From NCBI GenBank assembly GCA_005402585.1, contig BIFP01000067.1, positions 310,001 through 374,000 on the forward strand: a stretch of DNA of 64,000 bases, given 5' to 3'. This document shows positions 18,895-30,056 of the stretch, piece after piece. The number at the start of each line of letters is the position of its first letter. The first letter of the stretch is position 1. This DNA is from Micromonosporaceae bacterium KJ-029 (lineage in GTDB: Bacteria > Actinomycetota > Actinomycetes > Mycobacteriales > Micromonosporaceae). The position numbers and the translations under genes were made by a program. Under the pieces are notes generated by a model, which saw only the letters and a program-made list of their open reading frames with translations, was not told the origin of the DNA and did not search any database.

Positions 18895-20954
18895 TGGCTG
18901 ATCCGTCGACCTACCGTCCCGCGCCGGGCACGATCCCCGAAGCGCCGGGGGTCTACCGCTTCCGCGACGGCACCGGCCGGGTGATCTACGTCGGCAAGGC
19001 GAAGAACCTGCGCAGCCGGCTCAACTCCTACTTCGCCGACGTGTGGGGGCTGCACCAGCGCACCCAGCAGATGGTCACCACGGCCGAGGCGGTCGACTGG
19101 GTCACCGTCGGCACCGAGGTCGAGGCGCTCCAGCTCGAATACACCTGGATCAAGCAGTACGACCCGAGGTTCAACGTCCGCTACCGCGACGACAAGTCCT
19201 ACCCCTACCTGGCGGTCACCCTCGACGAGGAGTTCCCGCGCCTGCAGGTGATGCGCGGCGCCAAGCGCAAGGGCGTGCGCTACTTCGGGCCGTACTCGCA
19301 CGCCTGGGCGATCCGCGAGACGCTCGACCTGCTGCTACGGGTCTTCCCCGCGCGCACCTGCTCGGCCGGCGTGTTCAAGCGTGCCGGTCAGGTCGGCCGG
19401 CCCTGCCTGCTCGGCTACATCGGCAAGTGTTCGGCGCCCTGCGTGGGCAGCGTCTCCGCCGAGCGGCACCGGGAGATCGTCGACGACTTCTGCGACTTCA
19501 TGGCCGGGCGCACCGACACCATGGTGCGCAAGCTCGAACGCGAGATGGCCGAGGCCAGCGCGGAACTGGAGTTCGAGCGGGCGGCGCGGCTGCGCGACGA
19601 CATCGCCGCGCTGCGCCGGGCCATGGAGAAGCAGACGGTGGTGCTCGGCGACGGCACCGACGCCGACGTGGTCGCCTTCGCCGACGACCCTCTCGAAGCC
19701 GCGGTCCAGGTCTTCCACGTCCGTGGCGGGCGGGTGCGCGGCCAGCGTGGCTGGGTGGTGGAGAAGACCGAGGACCTCACCACCGGCGACCTCGTCCATC
19801 ATTTCTGCACCCAGGTGTACGGCGGCGAGCACGGCGAGGCCGACGTGCCGCGCGAACTGCTGGTGCCCGAGTTGCCGGCGGACGCCGACGCCCTGGCCGA
19901 CTGGCTGTCCACCCACCGGGGCAGCCGGGTCGCGCTGCGGGTGCCGCAACGCGGCGACAAGCGTGCCCTGCTGGAGACGGTGGGCCGCAACGCCACCGAC
20001 GCCCTGGCCCGGCACAAACTCAAGCGGGCCGGTGACCTGACCACCCGCAGCAAGGCCCTCGACGAGATCAGCGAGGCGCTCGACATGCGGACGGCGCCGC
20101 TGCGCATCGAGTGCTTCGACATCTCGCAGATCCAGGGCACCGACGTGGTGGCGAGCATGGTCGTCTTCGAGGACGGGCTGCCCCGCAAGAGCGAGTACCG
20201 CCGGTTCATCATCCGGGGCGCCACCGACGACCTGTCCGCGATGTCCGAGGTGCTGCGCCGGCGCTTCGCCCGCTACCTCGACGCCCGCGCGGAGACCGGC
20301 GAGGTCGGGGTCGAGTCGGCCGTCGATCTCGCCGCCCCGATCACGGCCGGCGGCGCCGGCCGTCTCGACGCCGACGGTCTCGCGGATGACGGTGCCGTCC
20401 GTCGTGGTGACGGTGGTGCCGGGGGCGACGGTGCCGGCGGCGACGAGCCGACGATCGGCGTGCTGGTCGACCCGACCACCGGCCGACCCCGCAAGTTCGC
20501 GTACCCGCCGCAGCTGGTGGTGGTCGACGGTGGCGCCCCGCAGGTGGCCGCCGCCGCCCAGGCCCTCGCCGAGCTGGGCATCGACGACGTGGCGCTGTGC
20601 GGTCTGGCCAAGCGGCTGGAGGAGGTCTGGCTGCCCGACGACGAGTTCCCGGTCATCCTCCCGCGCGCGTCGGAAGGGCTCTACCTGCTGCAACGGGTAC
20701 GCGACGAGGCGCACCGCTTCGCCATCACCTTCCACCGGCAGCGCCGCTCGAAGCGGATGACCACCTCGGTGCTGGACAGCGTCCCCGGGCTGGGCGAGGT
20801 ACGGCGCAAGGCGCTGCTGCGCCACTTCGGCTCGCTCAAGCGGCTCTCGGCGGCGACCGTGGACGAGATCACCGAGGTTCCCGGGGTGGGGCGGCGCACC
20901 GCCGAGGCGATCCTGACCGCGCTCGGCGGCGACCAGCGGTCATCCACCGACTGA
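18894..20954 (+). CDS. uvrC: Excinuclease ABC subunit UvrC
   Basis: UvrC makes both incisions in nucleotide excision repair. The 686-residue protein has the GIY-YIG domain (GVYRFRDGTGRVIYVGKAKN, about 16-35), the UVR motif that binds UvrB (about 205-245), the RNase H-like endonuclease with IECFDISQIQGTD near 405, and a double helix-hairpin-helix at the end (VPGLGEVRRKALLRHFGS...VPGVGRRTAEAIL). A Gly/Asp/Ala-rich insertion of ~50 residues lies at about 470-520 inside the endonuclease domain. Convergent with recQ, with a 13-bp gap. Confidence 0.98.
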   Translation: MADPSTYRPAPGTIPEAPGVYRFRDGTGRVIYVGKAKNLRSRLNSYFADVWGLHQRTQQMVTTAEAVDWVTVGTEVEALQLEYTWIKQYDPRFNVRYRDDKSYPYLAVTLDEEFPRLQVMRGAKRKGVRYFGPYSHAWAIRETLDLLLRVFPARTCSAGVFKRAGQVGRPCLLGYIGKCSAPCVGSVSAERHREIVDDFCDFMAGRTDTMVRKLEREMAEASAELEFERAARLRDDIAALRRAMEKQTVVLGDGTDADVVAFADDPLEAAVQVFHVRGGRVRGQRGWVVEKTEDLTTGDLVHHFCTQVYGGEHGEADVPRELLVPELPADADALADWLSTHRGSRVALRVPQRGDKRALLETVGRNATDALARHKLKRAGDLTTRSKALDEISEALDMRTAPLRIECFDISQIQGTDVVASMVVFEDGLPRKSEYRRFIIRGATDDLSAMSEVLRRRFARYLDARAETGEVGVESAVDLAAPITAGGAGRLDADGLADDGAVRRGDGGAGGDGAGGDEPTIGVLVDPTTGRPRKFAYPPQLVVVDGGAPQVAAAAQALAELGIDDVALCGLAKRLEEVWLPDDEFPVILPRASEGLYLLQRVRDEAHRFAITFHRQRRSKRMTTSVLDSVPGLGEVRRKALLRHFGSLKRLSAATVDEITEVPGVGRRTAEAILTALGGDQRSSTD

Positions 20955-20967
20955 TCGCGGCCCCGGC

Positions 20968-22821
<1,854 letters not shown>

Positions 22822-22849
22822 CCGGGGATTCTACGAGCGCGCCCGCCCG

Positions 22850-23503
22850 TCAGGGAGCCGGCGGCACCGAAACCCGCTTGGCCCAGCGCACCTCACCGTC
22901 GGTGTCGACGTAGCAGAACGCCACCACCAGCTTCGACGGGTCGGCCAGCGGCGCGGCGCCACGGCCGAACCGGAACACGGCGACCAGGCTGCCGTCGCCG
23001 AGCGCCCGGGTGCCCACCGCGCCGATGTCGCCCGTATCGGTGACGGCTGAGTCCGGCTCATCCCGGGAAGCGGTGCCGGCAAGCCAGTCGTACCGCTCGG
23101 CCAGCACCTCGTAGGCGTCGGCCCAGCCGAACCCGGTGTCGCCGGCGGCGTCCCAGCCACCGTACGGGCGCATCACCGTCGCGGGAACGGCCCGATTGTC
23201 CAGCAGGATCACCTGGTAGTGGCCCTTCTGGCTGGACCCGGCCCAGCGCAGCCGCAGCACGACCGACTGCTCGTCGGGGTCGCCGGAGACATTCTTCGCC
23301 GCGTCCGTCCAGCCGAACGCGGCGGCGGCGCCGGCCACCTGGTCCGGCTCCGGCAGGCGGGCCTCGACGGTCACGGCGACCTGGTCACCGCCGCGTGCCC
23401 ACTCGCGCTCGCGTTCGACGACGCGGTCCACCGTGGCCAGCACCGCGACCGTCACCGACACGAGGGCCACCACCCAGCGCAGCCGCGCCCCGTGCCTGCC
23501 CAT
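22850..23503 (-). CDS. Membrane-anchored or secreted protein of unknown function
   Basis: I do not recognise the family. The 217-residue protein begins with an Arg-rich start and one hydrophobic segment (WVVALVSVTVAVLATV, about 10-25), so it is probably an extracellular domain held by an N-terminal anchor. The rest is mixed alpha/beta, with no cysteine pair, lipobox or catalytic motif that I can name. A regular stretch WAGSSQKGHYQVILLDNRAVP lies near 90. It precedes recQ by 28 bp and may be co-transcribed, but there is no obvious functional link. Confidence 0.65.
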   Translation of the reverse strand: MGRHGARLRWVVALVSVTVAVLATVDRVVEREREWARGGDQVAVTVEARLPEPDQVAGAAAAFGWTDAAKNVSGDPDEQSVVLRLRWAGSSQKGHYQVILLDNRAVPATVMRPYGGWDAAGDTGFGWADAYEVLAERYDWLAGTASRDEPDSAVTDTGDIGAVGTRALGDGSLVAVFRFGRGAAPLADPSKLVVAFCYVDTDGEVRWAKRVSVPPAP

Positions 23504-23542
23504 TGCCGGAGGATATCGGGGCAGGCCGCCGCCCGCGGTCAG

Positions 23543-23594
23543 TCAGCCGACAGGCGTCGCGGCCCGGGTCGCCGTCGGTCAGCCGACAGGGGTC
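23543..23594. repeat. Pair of 16-bp direct repeats upstream of rapZ
   Basis: TCAGCCGACAGGCGTC at 23543-23558 recurs at 23579-23594 with one change. The spacing is 36 bp. They lie in the 189-bp divergent region between the unknown gene and rapZ and could be a two-site operator. Confidence 0.45.
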
Positions 23595-23692
23595 CGGCGT
23601 ATCGCGCCCCGCCGGGGGCCAGCGAGCTAGCATCGCTGTTTGACCGCGCCCGGTCGGCACCGACCGTGGCGCCACGGCTTGGGGGTTGATGG

Positions 23693-24625
23693 GTGGGCGA
23701 GGCGCACACGACCGGTCACCACGCCGACGTACCGGCGGAGCGGACCGGGATGGCGGCGGGCGAGACGGACACCACACTGGTCGTGGTCACCGGGCTGTCG
23801 GGCGGCGGGCGCAGCACCGTGGCCCGGGCTCTGGAGAACGTCGGTTTCTACGTCGTGGACAACCTGCCGCAGGCGCTGCTGCTGGACATGGCCGAGTTGG
23901 CGGTAAAGGCCGGCGGCGCGGCCCGGCGTACGGCGATGGTGCTGGACGTGCGGTCCCGGGCCTTCTCCACCGACCTGGCGGAGGCGATCCGGGAGCTGAA
24001 GGAGCGCGGCTACGCGCCCCGGGTGATCTTCGTTGACGCCGACGACGAGGTGCTGATCCGCCGGTTCGAGAGTGTCCGGCGCTCGCACCCGTTGCAGGGC
24101 GACGGCCGGCTGGCCGACGGCATCGCGGTCGAGCGCGGCCTGCTGGAGGAGGCCCGCGACCAGGCCGACGTGATCATCGACACCAGCCACCTCAACGTCA
24201 ACCAGCTGCGCCGGCGCATCGAGGAGCTGTTCGGCGGGGAGGACGCCCGCCGGCTGCGGCTGACCGTGATCTCCTTCGGCTTCAAGTACGGCCTGCCGCC
24301 GGACGCCGATTTCGTGCTCGACGCCCGGTTCCTGCCCAACCCGTACTGGGTGCCGGAACTGCGCGAGCACACCGGCCGGGAGGAGGCGGTCAGCGCGTAC
24401 GTGCTGGGGCAGGAGGGCGCGGACGCCTTCGTCACCGCGTACGCGGACCTGGTCAACGCCACCACCGCCGGCTTCGAGCGGGAAGGCAAGCGGTACCTGA
24501 CCGTGGCGGTCGGCTGCACCGGCGGCAAGCACCGGAGCGTGGCGATCGCCGAGGAGTTGGCCGCCCGGCTGCGGCGGACCGGGCTGGCCGCCAACGCCCA
24601 GCACCGGGACCTGGGGCGGGAATGA
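23693..24625 (+). CDS. rapZ: RapZ/YvcJ family nucleotide-binding protein
   Basis: The 310-residue protein belongs to the RapZ (YvcJ) family. Its nucleotide site GLSGGGRSTVARALE has Arg where classic P-loops have Lys, which from memory is usual for actinobacterial members. The C-terminal domain has the family motifs FGFKYGLPPDADFVLDARFLPNPY (given here in part) and GCTGGKHRSVAIAEEL. In enterobacteria RapZ controls the glmS small RNA; in actinobacteria the role is unclear. It begins the conserved rapZ-yvcK-whiA operon, and its stop overlaps the next start by 4 bp. About 20 extra residues precede the P-loop domain. Confidence 0.93.
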   Translation: MGEAHTTGHHADVPAERTGMAAGETDTTLVVVTGLSGGGRSTVARALENVGFYVVDNLPQALLLDMAELAVKAGGAARRTAMVLDVRSRAFSTDLAEAIRELKERGYAPRVIFVDADDEVLIRRFESVRRSHPLQGDGRLADGIAVERGLLEEARDQADVIIDTSHLNVNQLRRRIEELFGGEDARRLRLTVISFGFKYGLPPDADFVLDARFLPNPYWVPELREHTGREEAVSAYVLGQEGADAFVTAYADLVNATTAGFEREGKRYLTVAVGCTGGKHRSVAIAEELAARLRRTGLAANAQHRDLGRE

Positions 24626-25602
24626 CGATCCGGGTGGTGGCCTTCGGTGGCGGGCACGGCCTGTCCGGCTCGCTGCGCGCGCTGCGGCGCTGCGCCCCTG
24701 AACTGGACCTGGACATCACCGCGGTGGTGACCGTGGGGGACGACGGCGGCTCCAGTGGGCGGCTGCGCGCCGAGCGGGGCGGCCTGCCCCCCGGTGACCT
24801 GCGGCAGGCACTGGTCGCGCTGGCCGGCGACCATCCCGCCACCCGGCGCAGTGCCGGGCTGTTCCAGCACCGCTTCAGCGAGGCGGCCGGCGGCTGTGAC
24901 GGCGGCCGGGGCGACGGGCTGGCCGGGCACGCGGTGGGCAACCTGGTGCTCTGCGGGCTGATGGAGCTGCTCGGCGATCCGGTGGTCGCCCTGGAACACG
25001 CCGGGGCGATGCTCGGGGCGGTCGGCCGGGTCCTGCCGATGTCCCGGCAGCCGGTCGACATCGAGGCGCGGGTGCGCGGGGCGGATCCGGGCCGGCCCGA
25101 CGAGGTGCGAACGGTGCGTGGCCAGCACCAGGTGGCGGTTACCACCGGGCGGGTCGAGTCGCTGCGGCTCACCCCGCAGGCGCCCGCGGCGTGCGCGGAG
25201 GCGGTCGCCGCGATCGGTGCGGCCGACTGGTTGATCTTCGGTCCGGGTAGCTGGTACACCAGCGTGCTGCCGCACCTGCTGGTACCGCAGTTGGCCGCGG
25301 CGATCCTGGCCAGCCCGGCCCGGCGGCTGGTCACCCTCAACCTGGCCGCCGAGAAGGAGACCCTCGGCCTCTCCGTCGCCGACCACCTGGCGGCGTTGCG
25401 CTGGTACCTGCCGGAGCTGACGGTCGATTTCGTGCTGGCCGACTCCAAGGCGGTCGGTGACCCCGAACCGGTCGATCGTGCGGCAGAATCGCTGGGAGCC
25501 CGGCTGGTCCTCGCTCCCGTCGCGGTCGACGAGGGTACTCCCCGTCATGATCCGGCCGCCCTGGGCGCCGCCCTGGTGCCCGTCCTGGGCGCCGATCGTT
25601 AA
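24622..25602 (+). CDS. yvcK: YvcK/CofD-like gluconeogenesis factor
   Basis: The 326-residue protein is of the YvcK group, related to 2-phospho-L-lactate transferase CofD. The N-terminus RVVAFGGGHGLSGSLRALR is the nucleotide-sugar binding loop, followed by TVGDDGGSSGRLR, GDLRQALVALA, GNLVLCGLMEL and IFGPGSWYTSVLPHLLV. YvcK/CuvA proteins bind UDP-N-acetylglucosamine and are needed for growth on gluconeogenic carbon and for envelope integrity. A 4-bp overlap with rapZ indicates coupled translation. Confidence 0.92.
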   Translation: MTIRVVAFGGGHGLSGSLRALRRCAPELDLDITAVVTVGDDGGSSGRLRAERGGLPPGDLRQALVALAGDHPATRRSAGLFQHRFSEAAGGCDGGRGDGLAGHAVGNLVLCGLMELLGDPVVALEHAGAMLGAVGRVLPMSRQPVDIEARVRGADPGRPDEVRTVRGQHQVAVTTGRVESLRLTPQAPAACAEAVAAIGAADWLIFGPGSWYTSVLPHLLVPQLAAAILASPARRLVTLNLAAEKETLGLSVADHLAALRWYLPELTVDFVLADSKAVGDPEPVDRAAESLGARLVLAPVAVDEGTPRHDPAALGAALVPVLGADR

Positions 25603-25656
25603 ACACGTACGTAATCTCCGGCGACACGCCGGAACCGGTCCGTGAGGGGACGCACA

Positions 25657-26637
25657 ATGGCGATGACGGCTGCGGTCAAGGACGAGCTGAGTCGGGTCGA
25701 CGTGCCCAAGCCCTGCTGCCGGCGGGCGGAGATGGCGGCGCTGCTGCGGTTCGCCGGTGGGCTGCACATCGTCTCCGGCCGGGTGGTGGTGGAGGCGGAA
25801 CTCGACACCGGTGCGGTTGCCCGCCGGCTGCGGCGGGAGATCGCCGAGGTCTACGGCTACCCGAGCGAGATCCACGTGCTGGCCTCCGGCGGGCTGCGCA
25901 AGGGCAGCCACTTCATCGTCCGGGTGGTCAAGGACGGCGAAGCCCTGGCCCGACAGACCGGCCTGCTGGACGTGCGGGGCCGGCCGGTGCGCGGGCTGCC
26001 GCCGCACGTGGTCGCCGCCAACGTCTGCTGCGCGGTGTCGGCCTGGCGGGGCGCGTTCATGGCACACGGCTCGCTGACCGAGCCGGGCCGCTCCAGCGCC
26101 CTGGAGATCACCTGCCCCGGTCCGGAGTCGGCGCTGGCGCTGGTCGGCGCGGCCCGTCGGATCGGCATCACCGCCAAGAACCGTGAGGTGCGGGGTGTCG
26201 ACCGGGTGGTGGTCAAGGACGGCGACGCGATCGCCGCGCTGCTCACCCGGATCGGTGCCCACGCCAGCGTGCTGGCCTGGGAGGAGCGCCGGGTGCGCCG
26301 CGAGGTGCGCGCGACGGCCAACCGGCTGGCGAACTTCGACGACGCCAACCTGCGGCGCTCGGCCCGGGCGGCGGTGGCCGCCGCGGCCCGGGTGACCCGG
26401 GCCCTGGAGATCCTCGCCGAGGACGCGCCGCAGCACCTGACCTCGGCCGGCCGGCTGCGCCTGGAGCACCGGCAGGCGTCCCTGGAGGAACTGGGGGCGC
26501 TGGCCGATCCGCCGCTGACCAAGGACGCCATCGCGGGGCGGATCCGCCGGTTGCTGGCGCTGGCTGACAAGCGGGCGCGGGACCTGGGCATCCCGGATAC
26601 CGAAGCGGCCGTCACGCCCGACATGCTCGTGGTCTGA
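25657..26637 (+). CDS. whiA: DNA-binding protein WhiA
   Basis: The ATG at 25657 is preceded by GAGGGGA at 25644-25650, so it is preferred over a GTG at 25642. The 326-residue protein has the two parts of WhiA: a degenerate LAGLIDADG homing-endonuclease-like domain (about 20-210) and a C-terminal helix-turn-helix (about 225-315, with HRQASLEELGALADPPLTKDA in part). In sporulating actinobacteria WhiA acts with WhiB to trigger sporulation septation. In this family the first domain has no nuclease activity. Third gene of the rapZ operon, 54 bp after yvcK. Confidence 0.96.
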   Translation: MAMTAAVKDELSRVDVPKPCCRRAEMAALLRFAGGLHIVSGRVVVEAELDTGAVARRLRREIAEVYGYPSEIHVLASGGLRKGSHFIVRVVKDGEALARQTGLLDVRGRPVRGLPPHVVAANVCCAVSAWRGAFMAHGSLTEPGRSSALEITCPGPESALALVGAARRIGITAKNREVRGVDRVVVKDGDAIAALLTRIGAHASVLAWEERRVRREVRATANRLANFDDANLRRSARAAVAAAARVTRALEILAEDAPQHLTSAGRLRLEHRQASLEELGALADPPLTKDAIAGRIRRLLALADKRARDLGIPDTEAAVTPDMLVV

Positions 26638-26966
26638 TAGGACGGTGGGTCGTCACGGCACGGGCGGGCCGGCGGGCGCGTCCTGCCGCTTCGGGTCGCC
26701 GGGACGGCGCGACGGCCGGCGGCACGGGGATAGCTACACCCGGCGCGGCACGGGTCGGCGCGCTCGGATATGGTCGCTGCGTACGGCAAGGGGGCCGGCA
26801 CCGGCGCTCCCCGCCGTGCCCACCGCCTCGGGCGGTCAGGTCCCTCGGGACCGCGGCGGGGTGGCCGAGATGAACCGTCAACGGCCGGCTCCAACGGTCG
26901 GCGCACACCATTTCGCCGGCCGAGGGTCTCCACGCCGGCGGACCAGAACGCGAGGAGATGGGACCT
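26638..26966 (+). other. 329-bp leader region of the glycolytic operon
   Basis: No ORF with coding character is seen. A -10-like TATGGT at 26769-26774 would give a 5' untranslated region of ~185 nt. A perfect GGTCCC-TC-GGGACC palindrome lies at 26839-26852. The GAGGAG at 26952-26957 serves the GTG at 26967. I see no known riboswitch. Confidence 0.45.
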
Positions 26967-27971
26967 GTGACCATCCGGGTTGGCATCAACGGCTTCGGCC
27001 GGATCGGCCGTAACTTCTTCCGGGCAGTGCTGGCGTCCAGCGCTGACGTCGAGGTCGTTGCGGTCAACGACCTCACCGACAACGGCACGCTCGCCCACCT
27101 TGTCAAGTACGACAGCATCCTGGGCCGCCTCGGTCAGGAGGTGAAGGCCACCGACGACGAGATCAGCGTGGGCGGCAAGATCATCAAGGCGTACGCCGAG
27201 AAGGACCCGGCCAAGCTGCCGTGGGGCGAGGTCGGCGCGGACGTGGTCATCGAGTCCACCGGCTTCTTCACCGACGCCAACAAGGCGCGGGCGCACATCG
27301 ACGGCGGGGCCAAGAAGGTCATCATCTCGGCGCCGGCCAAGAACGAGGACGTCACCGTCGTGATGGGCGTCAACCAGGACCAGTACGACCCGGCCAAGCA
27401 CACCATCATCTCGAACGCGTCCTGCACCACCAACTGCCTGGCGCCGATGGCGAAGGTGCTGCACGACACGTTCGGCATCAAGCAGGGTCTGATGACCACC
27501 ATCCACGCGTACACCCAGGACCAGAACCTGCAGGACGCGCCGCACTCCGACCTGCGTCGGGCCCGGGCCGCCGCGCTGAACATCGTGCCGACCTCGACCG
27601 GTGCCGCGAAGGCCATCGGCCTGGTGCTGCCGGACCTCAAGGGCAAGCTGGACGGGTACGCGCTGCGGGTGCCGATCCCCACCGGCTCCACCACGGACCT
27701 CACCGTCACCGTCGGCCGAGAGACCACGGTGGACGAGGTCAACGCCGCGCTGAAGGCCGCCGCTGACGGCCCGCTGCGGGGCATCCTGACCTACAACGAG
27801 GACCCGATCGTCTCCGCCGACATCGTCACCGACCCGGCGTCGTGCATCTTCGACGCGCCGCTGACCAAGGTCATCGGCAACCAGGTGAAGGTCGTCGGCT
27901 GGTACGACAACGAGTGGGGTTACTCGAACCGCCTGGTGGACCTGGTCAAGCTGGTGGGTAAGTCGCTGTGA
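26967..27971 (+). CDS. gap: Type I glyceraldehyde-3-phosphate dehydrogenase
   Basis: The GTG at 26967 is 9 bp after GAGGAG; the ATG at 26958 directly abuts that site and is less likely. The 334-residue enzyme converts glyceraldehyde-3-phosphate to 1,3-bisphosphoglycerate with NAD. The NAD-binding start is VGINGFGRIGRN and the catalytic cysteine is in SNASCTTNCLAP near residue 153. WYDNEWGYSNRLVDL closes the protein. It is first in the gap-pgk-tpiA operon; its stop overlaps the pgk start by 4 bp. Confidence 0.98.
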   Translation: MTIRVGINGFGRIGRNFFRAVLASSADVEVVAVNDLTDNGTLAHLVKYDSILGRLGQEVKATDDEISVGGKIIKAYAEKDPAKLPWGEVGADVVIESTGFFTDANKARAHIDGGAKKVIISAPAKNEDVTVVMGVNQDQYDPAKHTIISNASCTTNCLAPMAKVLHDTFGIKQGLMTTIHAYTQDQNLQDAPHSDLRRARAAALNIVPTSTGAAKAIGLVLPDLKGKLDGYALRVPIPTGSTTDLTVTVGRETTVDEVNAALKAAADGPLRGILTYNEDPIVSADIVTDPASCIFDAPLTKVIGNQVKVVGWYDNEWGYSNRLVDLVKLVGKSL

Positions 27972-29170
27972 CCATCCGTAACCTCGACGACCTGCTCGCC
28001 GAGGGGGTGTCGGGTCGGCGCGTGCTGGTGCGCGCCGACCTGAACGTCCCGCTCGACAAGCAGACCGGAGAGATCACTGACGACGGCCGGATCCGCGCGG
28101 TCCTGCCGACGCTGGGCGCGCTGGTCTCGGCTGGTGCCAAGGTGGTCGTCTGCTCGCACCTGGGCCGGCCGAAGGGCTCGCCGGATCCGCAGTTCAGCCT
28201 CGGCCCGGTCGCCGGGCGGCTCGGCGAACTGCTCGGGGCTCCGGTGCACTTCGCCACCGACACCGTCGGCGACTCGGCCCGGTCCACCGTGGCCGGGCTC
28301 GCCGACGGCGAGGTCGCGCTACTGGAGAACCTGCGGTTCAACGTCGGTGAGACCAGCAAGGACGAAGCCGAGCGGGGTGCCTTCGCCGACCAGTTGGCCG
28401 CGTTGGCCGACGCGTACGTCGACGACGCGTTCGGCGCGGTACACCGCAAGCACGCCAGCGTCTTCGACGTGCCGGCGCGGCTGCCGCACGTGGCCGGACG
28501 CCTGGTGCTGCGCGAGGTGGAGGTCCTCTCCACCCTCACCGGCAACCCCGAGCGGCCGTACGTGGTGGTGCTGGGCGGTTCGAAGGTCTCCGACAAGCTC
28601 GCCGTGATCGAGGCGCTGTTGCCGACCGTCGATCGGCTGCTCATCGGCGGCGGCATGTGTTTCACCTTCCTCAAGGCGCAGGGCCACGAGGTGGGCTCCT
28701 CGCTGCTGGAGGAGGACATGGTCGAGACCTGCCGCAACCTGCTGGAGCGCTCCGAGGGCAAGATCATGCTTCCGGTCGACGTGGTGGCCGCGGTTGCCTT
28801 CGCCCCGGACGCGGAGCACGACGTCGTACCGGCCGACGGCATCCCCAGCAAGCGGGTCGGGCTCGACATCGGGCCGGAGACCGTGGCCGGGTTCGCCGCC
28901 GCGCTGCGGACCGGCACGCGAACGATCTTCTGGAACGGCCCGATGGGCGTGTTCGAGATGCCGGCGTTCGCCAACGGCACCCGGGGTGTCGCCGAGGCGA
29001 TCGCCGAGTCCGACGCGTTCAGCGTCGTCGGTGGCGGTGACTCGGCCGCCGCGGTGCGGCTGCTCGGGCTGGACGAGAAGTCCTTCGGGCACATCTCGAC
29101 CGGCGGCGGCGCCTCCCTGGAGTACCTGGAGGGCAAGACCCTCCCCGGCATCGCGGCTCTGGAGAACTGA
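27968..29170 (+). CDS. pgk: Phosphoglycerate kinase
   Basis: The 400-residue protein is a standard two-domain phosphoglycerate kinase. Motifs are RVLVRADLNVPLD near residue 19, SHLGRPKG near 62, LLENLRFNVGE near 120, the ADP-binding VVLGGSKVSDKLAV near 200 and VVGGGDSAAAVRLLG near 355. It makes ATP from 1,3-bisphosphoglycerate. Translation is coupled to gap by a 4-bp overlap and to tpiA by a 1-bp overlap. Confidence 0.98.
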   Translation: MTIRNLDDLLAEGVSGRRVLVRADLNVPLDKQTGEITDDGRIRAVLPTLGALVSAGAKVVVCSHLGRPKGSPDPQFSLGPVAGRLGELLGAPVHFATDTVGDSARSTVAGLADGEVALLENLRFNVGETSKDEAERGAFADQLAALADAYVDDAFGAVHRKHASVFDVPARLPHVAGRLVLREVEVLSTLTGNPERPYVVVLGGSKVSDKLAVIEALLPTVDRLLIGGGMCFTFLKAQGHEVGSSLLEEDMVETCRNLLERSEGKIMLPVDVVAAVAFAPDAEHDVVPADGIPSKRVGLDIGPETVAGFAAALRTGTRTIFWNGPMGVFEMPAFANGTRGVAEAIAESDAFSVVGGGDSAAAVRLLGLDEKSFGHISTGGGASLEYLEGKTLPGIAALEN

Positions 29171-29961
29171 TGGCGAGCGCTCCCCGCCGGCCGCTGATGG
29201 CCGGCAACTGGAAGATGAACCTCAACCACCTCGAGGCGAACCTGCTGGTGCAGAAGCTGGCGGCCAGCCTCACCGAGAAGCAGTTGACCGACGTGGAGAC
29301 TGTGGTCCTGCCGCCGTTCACCGCCCTGCGCACGGTGCAGACCGTCGTGGAGGGGGACAAGCTGCTGATCGGCTACGGCGCGCAGGACGTCTCCCCACAC
29401 GGCGAGGGCGCGTACACCGGCGAGATCGCCGGGCCGATGCTGGCCAAGCTGGGCTGCACGTACGTGGTGGTCGGGCACTCCGAGCGGCGGGTCTACCACC
29501 ACGAGGACGACGCGCTGGTGGGCGCCAAGGTGCAGGCGGCGCTGGCCCACGGGCTCACCCCGATCCTCTGCGTGGGCGAGGGTCTGGACGTCCGGGAGCA
29601 GGGCACCCATGTGGCGCACTGCGCCGACCAGCTCGCGGCGGCCCTCAAGGGGCTGACCGCGGAGCAGGTGACCCGGGTGGTGGTCGCGTACGAGCCGATC
29701 TGGGCGATCGGCACCGGCAAGACGGCCACCCCGGACGACGCCCAGGAGGTGTGCGGCGCGGTGCGGGAGCGGCTCGCCGAAACCTTCGACCAGGGCACCG
29801 CCGACCAGGTCCGGGTCCTCTACGGCGGGTCGGTGAAGTCGTCGAACGTCTCCGCGATCATGGCGCAGCCGGACGTGGACGGCGCCCTCGTGGGCGGCGC
29901 CAGCCTGGACGCCGAGGAGTTCGCGAAGATCTGCCGGTTCCCGGAGCACATCACCGGCTGA
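29170..29961 (+). CDS. tpiA: Triose-phosphate isomerase
   Basis: The 263-residue protein is a full-length TIM barrel. RPLMAGNWKMN holds the substrate lysine, VVGHSERR near residue 102 holds the catalytic histidine, VAYEPIWAIGTGKTA near 174 holds the catalytic glutamate and mobile loop, and YGGSVKSSN is the phosphate-binding loop. It interconverts dihydroxyacetone phosphate and glyceraldehyde-3-phosphate. Its ATG shares one base with the pgk stop. Confidence 0.98.
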   Translation: MASAPRRPLMAGNWKMNLNHLEANLLVQKLAASLTEKQLTDVETVVLPPFTALRTVQTVVEGDKLLIGYGAQDVSPHGEGAYTGEIAGPMLAKLGCTYVVVGHSERRVYHHEDDALVGAKVQAALAHGLTPILCVGEGLDVREQGTHVAHCADQLAAALKGLTAEQVTRVVVAYEPIWAIGTGKTATPDDAQEVCGAVRERLAETFDQGTADQVRVLYGGSVKSSNVSAIMAQPDVDGALVGGASLDAEEFAKICRFPEHITG

Positions 29962-30056
29962 TCGCTCGCTATCCTTGACTCCGCCCGTCCGCCGGTCGGT
30001 GCCGCCGTGCCCGAACTGCCCGGGCGAGGATCGTAACGAGAGGACTGACCCCCGCC

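Noticed and set aside
23780..23830. RapZ P-loop with Arg in place of Lys as a sign of inactivity
   Set aside because: From memory this Arg is usual in actinobacterial RapZ proteins, so it is not an oddity of this genome.
26839..26865. GGGACCGCGG before gap, similar to the T-box antiterminator core
   Set aside because: No specifier loop, AG-bulge or terminator follows, and T-boxes are not known for gap operons. The match is explained by a short palindrome.
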